From Acanthosepion lycidas (lineage: Eukaryota > Mollusca > Cephalopoda > Sepiida > Sepiidae): 64,000 nt of DNA. Positions 49,101 through 60,100 of the stretch are shown here, in pieces. The stretch spans positions 4,896,834 through 4,960,833 of the forward strand of contig OZ010580.1 in NCBI GenBank assembly GCA_963932145.1, written 5' to 3'. Numbering within the stretch: the first letter of the stretch is position 1; every line of letters begins with the position of its first letter. A program made the translations under genes and the position numbers. The notes under the pieces are model-generated. The model did no database searches. It saw only the letters and a list, made by a program, of their open reading frames with translations, and was not told the DNA's origin.

Positions 49101-52100
49101 TTTTTGTGACAGGTTCAGCTGTTTTCAATTTAACGAGACCTCAGCTGACTCATATTGCTACCCATGTAAACTGAGGACTTTACTGAAAGCCTAATCTTTA
49201 ATAATTAACTTTTCTGTCTGAGTAAACAGATTTAGCAACATAAATTTCTGTTTGGCTTTTCTTCACACAACACCCTTGTATTTTGAAGGTGAACAAATAC
49301 TTACTGCTTTTTCTTTGATAAGATATTCAAATGCCTCTTTTTCTTTGCGGAGAGTTGTCAGGTACCTTTGTTCTTCCACTGAATTCTTATATGTCAAGAA
49401 GTAAACTCTGAGAGGAATGTCTGGTTGTGTTGCATGATAGACCTGCAAACAAATAACAGATAGACAGCACTTGTAATTAATGAGAAAGTTACAAATCTAT
49501 TCAGATGCATTTATATCTATAGGAATTAAATCCTATATTTTTCAACCAATAAAATCCCACCAGAAGTTTTTTTTGATAAACAGTCATTACAAGGGCAAGT
49601 ACTGCCAAAATACTTGTGGACATACTACATGTTATTTTTGGGCCACTTAAAAAATAACAATAATAACTCCTTTCACCACTCTCACAAATTCAAGAAAAAA
49701 GATTTTTGTGAGCTATTGTGAAAATATTTTCAAACCAATGAAAACCATGTATTCAAAAAGTTCACACCTCTATATGAAATTATGGATATAAAGATAGAAG
49801 CATATTTCTTCTCCAGGCTCAGAACAATTTCAGAGGCCAGTTTAATCTAAACACGTATGCTCACAATGGAAGAGAGACAGCCAGCAGCCGCCAACTAAGC
49901 CTTTGTTTACAAATACACAAAAAATATACATAAAGTAAGTCTGTTCACACTGCACTATAAAACATTTAATTACTTTATAAAACAAACTTCACTGCTAAAA
50001 AAATTGAACATTTTATTGTCATTGTACATCTCTGAAAAGAATATATAAATGTTATTTCAACTCATGTTTTGCTTCTTTAATTAGGTGTGAGTACCAGCAC
50101 CAGTGCATTCTTTATTCTGATTTTCTGCTCTTTAAGTGAGGGAGGATTGACCTAAAACAAAACTAAATAAAACAAATAGAAACAGTTGCACTCACCTCTA
50201 ATTGTCTGACAAACTGCATATTTGAATCGTAAAGGATAACATAACGAGGATTAACTTCCCAGAGGGTTCGCTGTAGTCCCAGGGGATCAGAGCCACCATG
50301 AATGGGATGAATGATGATGGCAGGTTGAGACAGAATACCATAGTAAGCATCTTCTGAAGAGCATTTGAAATTGTCACCTTCATCTGTCTGCTAAAAGGAA
50401 CAAATACAGAAGGACATTAAACAAAAATATCTATACAGAGGTACTGGGGGAGGGAACAGGTGCTAGCAGTTGATAGCACAGAGGTTAAACTATGGCAGAG
50501 AAAATTTGCATTCACTTCACACTCTTTTAGGAAAGGCATGAATTTAGTTTTTCCTTCAAATACAGCTAAACTTCAAATTTACATGCCATTCCTTGTTCCA
50601 GTTAACCACCGATTGGAGGTCCTTTTTGAAAGTAGTTTTACATTGTTGGACTTTCTTCTAAGACAGAAGTAAATAGTTGTGAACTGATTAAAATAAAATC
50701 ATAGAATATGATGCCTTAACACATTCAGTTTTTTTGAGCACTCTCAATCATTCATTTACATTTTTCTTCTTCTCCTTCAGTCTACATTATTATTATTCTT
50801 CATTCTTTTTCTCCATTTTTCTTCTTTTCCTTCATTTTTCATTAGTTCAGATCTTGATGGCAATACTAAAACTAAAACAGAACCTCTATAAAACCCAAGA
50901 AGTCAGTAAAAATCACAAAATGACAGATTAACAGATCATAGCCTATAAACAGGCTAGCAATATGTCCCTGTCAAAATTCATTTGCTATTTAAACAGTAGC
51001 ACTCAGTATGGTTGCGTTCCACAAGGAGCCTACAAGAAACAATATAATTATCTATAATAATATTCTGCTTGTTGACATGTAGAATCGATATCTTTCTGCA
51101 TCTCAGATCCCTGGGCCTTCTGAGATGGAATTAGTTATGCTTTCTAACTGAGAAACCTACATATTAGAATGCTCAAAAATTAATGACAGCAAGTCTAGAA
51201 AATCTGGAAGGTAAATGGCAACAATTGAAAGAAAGTGAGTGGCGGGGAGAAAAGAAAGTTAAGTAAAAAAGTAAAAAAAAAAAAAGGAAATATAATCACA
51301 ATATTCTACATGTGGACACATGCGTGAACACACACACATATACACTATGAAAAAAAAAAAAAAAAAAAACTTGCACCAATGATGTGTATATAAAAAGAAA
51401 AATTGAGAAGTATAAGCAGCCAACTGCTGATGCAAGTGAATAGACAGGTCCATCTATGAAACTCTGGAGTCAGGTAACATCAATCAGCTAAATGACAAAC
51501 CTTTTACTTGTATTAATTCTAATAATAATATTAAAAAGGAAGAGAGAAATGGGAGGAGGAGGAGGAGAAAAGAAGGAAAGTTAGAATATAAAAAAAAATC
51601 TAGAAAAAAAAAAAAAGCAAAACCAAATAAGAGGAAAAATTAACACATAAGGAGAGGTGGGAGTGATGGAGACAAAACAAAAAGAGAAATCGTCTTTTTG
51701 GCTGGATAACAAGAGATATTGAATAAAAAGACTGAAAAGACAGGTAGGGATAAAAACGTGTTAAACTTGCAATGCATTAAAAAAATTTTATTGAGAAAAA
51801 GATTAAAAGAAAGAGAGTGCATCAGAAAATATGTGTATCCCTAGGCAGAGGGAAGCCATGTCAGTGAGATAGTGACTGATGTTGAGATACCAGGGCAGGA
51901 TTAATCACATTACAGATCCCTCATTGAATTTAGTCAAAAATCTCAAGATATATAGTAGCAGCACCAGAGCAGATATCACAGCAATATTCAATACATGAAT
52001 GAATGGTAGATTTATAAATATGCAAGAAATATTCTAACAAGAAAAATTGTCTGAGAGTGGACCAACTTTTCTAGCAGCAGACCTAACCATTGATTCAATA

Positions 52101-53310
52101 TAATCACTCCATTTCATTTCATTTCAATGCAAAATATGAGTCCAAGAAGGTGCAAAGAGTTGCTTTCCTGGAGGTTAGTATCAGCCATTCTGATGGCTGG
52201 CAGAAAAGGTTCTCCATGGTGATTAAAATGAAAGCAGATCATAGCCTGAACATGATTAAATAAATAAAAAAAAAACAGTAAGGAAATTGAATAAAATAAA
52301 TTATAAAACCTATGTCCTTCCATTACCTGTTTTGAGTTTGAAGCCTCTACAGATCCCATTTGTGTCAAAGTTAATTCTGTAGATCCACTCTCTTTCTTTT
52401 CATCTTTCTTGACAGATTTACGTTTTTTCTTCTTGAGAGGCTGTGAACAACAAAGAAATAATCTCAATTAGAATAAAAATAAAAAAAACACATTTTTAAA
52501 GAAAATCATGAGAAATAAATCAATTATTTGAGTTATTAATGGAGAATTACAAAACAAAAACAAAACGAAAAAACAAAACCATTTTCTTATCTTGATCAAA
52601 GACTGTGGTATTTGTGCTCAATCCTTGGGCCTTCTGAGATAAAATTAGTTATGCTTTCTGATTGAGAAACCTGGATAATAATATTAAACAGGAAGAGGAG
52701 GAAAAGAACGAAAGGTAGAATGTAAGAAAATGAGAAAGATGCAAAACCAAATGAGAGAAAAGATAAATGCATAGAGAGAGAGAGAGAGAAAAAGGAATTG
52801 AGACAAAAAAAAGAAGAGATCATCTTTTTGGTTGGATAATGAGTGATATTGAGTTAAAAGACTGAAAAGGTGAGTTGGGATAAAAAGGTGTAAAACTGGC
52901 AATGCATTAAAAAGAGGTAAAAGAAAAAAGAGAGAAAAAGAAAAAAGAGAGGAAAGGAAAAAAGAGAAAAAAGAGGAAAAGAAAAAAAAGGTAAAGAAAG
53001 AGGATGCAGCAAAATATATATATATACATTCCTAGTTCCTTTCTTGCATATGAATGTAATCCATGGTTTCTCTCTGAATTTCTGGCATGAGGAGTTATTG
53101 TTTACATTTGAGCTGTAATGGGAGAGCTTGGAAGAAAGATTTATTCTCCCATCTGTATTTCCCCCATTATGAGCATTAATATATCCCATAATATAATAAC
53201 ACTGTATATCATGGACAGAACGAATGGCTGAAAGGAAAAGGAATGACAAACATTATTTGTTCTCAGAGAGAGATTTATACCACTAAGATATACACAAATC
53301 TATCTATCTA

Positions 53311-53355
<45 letters not shown>

Positions 53356-54116
53356 AGCATATTTTCATTCAAACATGTTTAGTTAAATAATTTAGACATA
53401 TTATGTCTATTTATTTTAATTTTAATCCTTTCAAGTCAATGAATTAATTTTTTAGTGCCTGTAGAAAATTGATTAAGAAAAATTCCAGAATTTTCTTTCA
53501 AATAATTTTTATTTTCCCCAAGTACTTTCAATATCATCTGAGATCATCTTCAGGGGTTGCATATCTATAGATGTGTTATGCGTTAACACTATAAATTCAA
53601 AATATCTTTTTTACCTCTGTAATTTTTTAAGAGATATTTTAAAAAAATTTTTTAATTGTATTTTTATATAACACTTTGCTGCTACAAACATTTAAGAACT
53701 TTGTTGCTATACTTGTAGTTGACTTTATTTATTTTTGGGATGAAATTCTCTTATTCTTCCAGAATTTTAAGTTTTTGCTTCTTATTATATTGATGGAACA
53801 ATGATGTATTTTTGATTAATATTTGTCTAAACTGTGAATGTGGATATGAGTGTTCTTTTAGATGTTCTGAGTTTGAGCTATGATCGTTCAAGTAAAATTA
53901 AATCTTCTTGTCATCATTGTAAAACCAAAATACGTATTAGCTTTTTATCAGAGACGCAATCTCCCAAAGGACATTTAAATTGATATACATTGTTGGTCTT
54001 TTGTAAGATGCTATTTGACAGTAAAGAGTTGTTATGGATGACTAGGTTGGTTGTATTAAAATTAGTATAGTATATAATTAATTTTATTTTTTTTACTTTG
54101 ATCAGTGGGGAATATA

Positions 54117-54180
<64 letters not shown>

Positions 54181-57100
54181 TCACACAGATGTGGTCCAGA
54201 CAGAGAAAACAACATATATACACAGCAACACAAAAAGTGTAAAGAGAAACAAAAGGGAAGGGTCATACATATAATATGGAGATACTCCTGGAGAAGCTAT
54301 GTTTAGGACTCCATATTCAAATGGGCTGGTTTCATCTATTATGACCCAGGCAAAGACACATTTTTAAAGGGGAACAGTGAGTTTTGGGTTTTCCCAAATT
54401 GCAGACTGTGTGCCAGAGTTTCTTTCTATATTTGGGAAAGATATAATCTCAAAAGGAGATGGCACTATGTTCTTGTAAGCTGCTGGAGGAGGTAAATTTA
54501 GCTTCAGCCTGGGCCATTTGGCCCAGACTAAAATAGCAATTATTCAGTTTTGCTGCTATAAACAAATTTTTTGTCATTTTTGTCTTAATCAAATGAATTT
54601 CTCACAGAGTGATCGATTCAAACTTCAATGAAATCAGTTCCTGGCAGTTTTCCAGTAACAAGCCATTTAAATAATGAAAATCTTAATGATCTATCAATCC
54701 AAATTGCTTTTGAAGAGATGCAAAAATAATAATTTTTAATCATTTCAACCCCAAGCAAGACAATAAAGCCACTAAGACAAAAGGGGGTCAGAGGATACAA
54801 GAAAAAAAAACACTATTAAGGAGGGATAACAATAAAAGAACAAGAATTAAAAAGAAAGAAAATAACGATTGACATTAAAGTTGGCTGGAAAGAAGTGAGT
54901 CCCACAAGTGAGAAGTATGACAGAAGAAACTGTTAGCATAGAACTTACAGTTACATCAAAGCCATTTCAACTGTAAAATGATGAGACCTTGCCATTAATT
55001 TAGTACTGCACTTAAATTCATCAATTCTAGGTATCATCAGAACAATTACCATGAAAGTATTTATAGAAAAGGCTCAGGGAAACTATATTACATCAGTGGG
55101 AAAGGGACTGAAGCTGAGATGCCATGTCAGGATCACTAACATTACAGATTCTTCTTTGGTGCTCCTGCTATATATTTAGAGATTCTTGATAAAATCTATC
55201 AAGAATCTCTAAATATATAGCAGGAGCACCAGACCAGATGCGGCAGTAATATTTAAAGCAAAGATGAATGGTAGACTTATAAATATGCAAGATATCCTTA
55301 CATGTAAAATGAAAAGTGACAACCTCATACAAGTGGGAAAATAAAGTCAGTAACATTTAGTTCCCAAAGTGAAGGGAGTTCAAACAGACATCCCTCCTTT
55401 TTGCTTATTGCTCACTGCTTGAGAGATAATAGCTCCACATGGCTACTTTTGGTTTAAACATTGAGACATTCAAGTAAGAGACCTTTTCTTTCCTTCATCA
55501 GCATTTATACTTGCTTATAACATGCATATGATAAGTTACTTGGCAACATCGACAACTTAGTATTTAAAGTCTCCTATTAACACTGTCTCATATTTGTGTA
55601 TTTGTGGTAGCATAACGGCTATTGATGTGGAAAGAGGAATTGGTGACCATAGTTCAAATTCCAGCCAAGTATGCTGCACTCACTTTTGCACTAATATCTT
55701 TAGGAAAGGTATGAATCCATTTCTTCTACCGCCAGCTATAGGTTAAATAGCAGGGTAGACCGGGCTCTCTAGTGTTGGGTGGCATACAGTCTAGGAGAAA
55801 GACAACACTGAATTCCAAACTGAAAACTACAAGAACTTCTATAGATGGCATCAAAGGAAAGCAAGAAGAAAGGACTAAACATCAATTGCAAGAAGACAGA
55901 ATGCATGGTTGTTAGCAAAAGGAACAACCCAACATGCAAATTACAAATTGGAAATAACAAAATCAAACAAGTGCAATAATTTAAATATCTAGAAAATATT
56001 ATAACAGAGAACAGAAAGTGTTGCACTGAAATCTGAAAGTGCATTGGGATAGTGTTGTAACCTAGGGAAGGTTACTGAATAGAATAATCAAATGAAGGCT
56101 GGTATTGAATGATAATACTTAGGGCAAGAACAACACATATAAGATTCGCTAGCGGCGCGTAGAAGTAGTAGTCAACTGTTAGAAGTGAGTCAAGTGAATT
56201 CCACAACAAATCTCAAAGTGTAGACCAACATACAGTATTTACTACTGTATTTATGTGAATCGGGGTATACCCATTATTGTCCATAGGTATGCTGCAACAG
56301 ATAGTGAAAGACACTTTCCAAAATCTAACCAAATTATTATGAAACTAAAAAATTTCCTTATAAACAAAGAAAAGAGTACTGGCTTGTTATGTAATATCAG
56401 TCTTCTTATATGGCAATGAATGCCAGACAATCTCCTCACAGATGAAGAAGAGACTTGAAGCAACAGAAATGTGGTTCTACAGATGGTTGCTGACAATATC
56501 ATGGACTGAACATGTGAGCAATAATGAAGTTTTAGAGAAAATGGAAATAAAAAGAACACTTAATTGAAATTTCTAGGGCACATAATGGGGAAAAAAGATT
56601 TGGAAAATTTGATACAGGACAGATTGAAGGCAGTACTCAGTTATTCTCAGTATTCTAGGTATCATCAGAACAATTACCATGAAAGTATTGTGGGGAAAAT
56701 AGAAATGGCTTACCTCCCAAACGCCCTCGCGTCTGTCTGGCCTGTGGGTTGAGAAAAGAAAGAAAGGGTCCAAGATGGCGTCCATGACTTTTTAATATTC
56801 ATGGTCTCGTGCAGTCACGCAAAGTCGTGTTACACGCATGCTAATGAGGTGTGTCTGGGCTCCATAAAAGCAGGTCACTTGGAGAAATTGGCAGAAGGGC
56901 ATTACACCCGTGTTTGGTGTACATTGCTTTGCATTGCATCGTGTCAGACATTTTCCGACGGAAAGAGTTGCGTCCCTTACACTCCATATTGAATTTGACT
57001 CCTTTGCTACAAGCTATTTTGGCGATTATTTCAACATAGACAGATTCGACTTGAAGTTGATACCAGAGTTTGACGGCTGGCCCGTCTGTGGTTGAGTGGT

Positions 57101-60100
57101 GGGAAAAGGCCGAGCGGGTCTGCCGGCTGTGTAAAGTTAAAGATCCTGCACTGGTCATCCCTCTGAGGCTCACCAAAGGAGCTTACGCTGTGTATCAGCA
57201 GCTCAGGGAAGACACAGACTTGGAGGAAATTAAGCAGGCTCTATACGCGGCATTCGGTGTGGACCCCTTTGTCGCCTGGAGGCAGTTCACCGACCGGCGG
57301 CTTGGGCCAGATGAAACGGTAGATGTCTATCTGGCACATTTGAGGAAGCTGGCCGCACCGTTCGGTGGAGCAAGCGACCAAATCCTAGGATGCGCCTTTC
57401 TGGCAGGACTCCCAGACAAGGCTCAATGAGCTGGGGCTAGACGAGTTACTGGCCAGAGCCCGGAATATTCTGAAGGACGACGCGGAGCCTGTCTCAACAG
57501 CTGTGGAAGCACCCGCACTGCCAACTGAGGACTGAACCACTTCTCCAAAGACTGCCGAAGCCGTGCGAAGGATATGCATAACTGAGGAACACGGAGACGT
57601 ATGCGTTGCTACAGGTGCGACAAGCTGGGCCACATAGCAAGAAGCTGTCCGGGAAACGGGCAAGGGGAGTAAGCTACAGTGCCAGTCTTCTCTCCAGATC
57701 GCCGCTGAACAAGGCGCTACCCGCAGTGAGTGTGCGGATTGTGCGCAAGGCATGTTGTGACACGTGGGACGAGAAAAAGATTACAGTTCTGACTGTTGGC
57801 AGGGGCTCGTTAGCCTCTTATGGAGTGAGCGTCATCTGCGCAAGCATTGGTGATGGGCCTGCAGTAGCCGTACAAGCCCTGGTCGTGGACGGAGAGCTGC
57901 TCGGCTATGATCTGCTCCTGGGAATGGACGTCATCAAAAAATTGGGTGGCGTCCATGTTGACGAAAAGGGTCGGGTGCGTTTCACTGAAACTGGTCTTGC
58001 TCTAGGTGCAGCAATGGAGCTGGAACGGCCTGAATTTCGTGCGGAGTTCGACCAGCACACAAAGTTCAGGATGGTATCCTGGAAATGGTCAGACGATCAA
58101 CAGCGAGAGAAGCTGTACAACAGTGTGCCAGAGTATAAAATCCCCCCGCGAGCTCGTGCGGAATACGACAAGGAGTTGTGAGCCTTGATTAATAACGGAT
58201 GGTTGGTTCCTTATCCAGAGAAGGAATTGGGGCCCCGAAGGGCCTGATCCTGCTAATGGCGGTTCTCCAGCACAACAAACAAAAGGTGAGGCCGGTGCTC
58301 GACTATTGGGAACTGAACGAGCACGTGGACACTTTTACAGCCCGCACGGACGTGTGTACCGAGAAGCTAAGGGAATGACGACAGGCGGGATCAAATGTAT
58401 CTGTGCTGGATCTTCGCAAGGCATACCTTCAAGTGCGTGTGCACCCATCACTGTGGCCCTATCAAACTGTGCTTATCAAGGGGCAAAGGTATTGCCTGAC
58501 TCGCATGGGGTTTGGACTCAATGTGGCTCCATCAATTATGCAGATGATTGTTGACGCCATTCTGATAAAGGATGAGCGCATACAGCGGGCGACATCTGCA
58601 TATATTTATGATGTGTACGCGAACGAGGGAGTCATATCTGCGGCGCGCGTGAAGGAGCATCTCTACAACTTTGGCCTCCTCAGCAAGGAACCGGAGAGGC
58701 TACGGGATGGTGCACGGGTGCTTGGTTTGCTGGTCTGGGGAGAGGATGACGTTCTGTATTGGAAACGGGGAAACAAAGTCCCAGACATTCCCACCGTTGT
58801 CACGCGGCGAAGCATATTTTCCTTGTGCGGCAAGTTAGTTGGGCACCTTCCTGTAGGTGGCTGGCTACGTGTTGCGGTGGCGTTCATCAAGCGGAGAGCA
58901 TCTGATGTCACCACTGGATGGGATGACGAAGTTCACGACTCCCCTCTCAACACCATGATGAGGGAGGTCCTCGCTAGAATGTGCAAAGAAGACCCAGCAC
59001 GGGGCAGATGGTGCGTCGACAGCCAAGACCTTGGTGTGTGGGTTGACGCAAGCTCTCTTGCAACCGGCGTATCGATAGTTCATGATGCTTGCTGGTTACA
59101 TCCAGAAAAGGACTCCCAGCACATAAACCTAGCAGAGCTTGATGCTGTCATCAAGGGGATCAACTTGGCGATCCTCTGGAAGTCGACCACCCTGCGTCTG
59201 TTCACGGATTCCGCTTGCGTCTATAAGTGGATCTCGGATACCCTTACCGGGAGGGCCAGGGTGCGGACTAAAGCCACCAGCGAGATGCTTATCCGACGAC
59301 GGCTCGACACAATCGTGAAGCTGGTGCAAGTGTACGCACTGAAAATGAAGGTGTCCCTGGTCAAATCTAGCCTCAACAAGACAGATTGTTTAATGATAGT
59401 GCCCCAAAGGTGGCTTGATGCCACTAAGAAAGCTATTGAGCCCGTGCAACCCGCCTGTGCTGCATCCGTAAGTTCCGTTTGATCTAATCGAATCAAAGAA
59501 GTCCACCAACAAAGTGGGCACCCTGGAGTCAAGGGGACCCTGTATTTCGCCAAGTTGGTTGACCCAGGAGTACAAAAGACAGACGTCAGGAGAGTGGTCA
59601 GAAGCTGTGTGGCGACCCAGCACCCGTTTGCTGGAAGAAAGGGCAGCTGAGCGTGAGGAAGCACTGGAGCCGGCTGGCGATAGACGTTACTCACCACAAT
59701 GGCGAGGATTTCCTGACGCTCATTGATTGCGGTCCATCCAGGTTTGCAATATGGCGGCTGCTGCGTCGGAAAGATGCAGCCACCATCATCCGTCAGTTAA
59801 ACAGTATCTTCCTTGAACGTGGCCACCCCCAACGGAGATATTAACCGACAATGGCACCGCATTCACCAGTGAGCAGTTCAGGAGGTTTGCGGATGGCTGG
59901 GGAGTGCAACTACGGTTCCGGTGCGGGCACGTACCGATTGGAAATGGGATCATCGAGCGGAACCACAGGACCGTCAAGACCATCGCAGCCAGGATGGGTT
60001 GCGCTGTGTCTGAGGCGGTCTACTTGTACAACGTGACCCCAAAGGATGATGTCTCACCCTCTACGGCACTAGCCTACACATTGCATAGGTACCACGTCAG

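Noticed and set aside
50734-50931. Phe/Ser-rich frame
   Set aside because: Translation of a pyrimidine-rich tract, with no gene-like features.
52854-53249. 131-codon open frame on the minus strand
   Set aside because: Much of it is the complement of purine-rich simple sequence within a LINE remnant.
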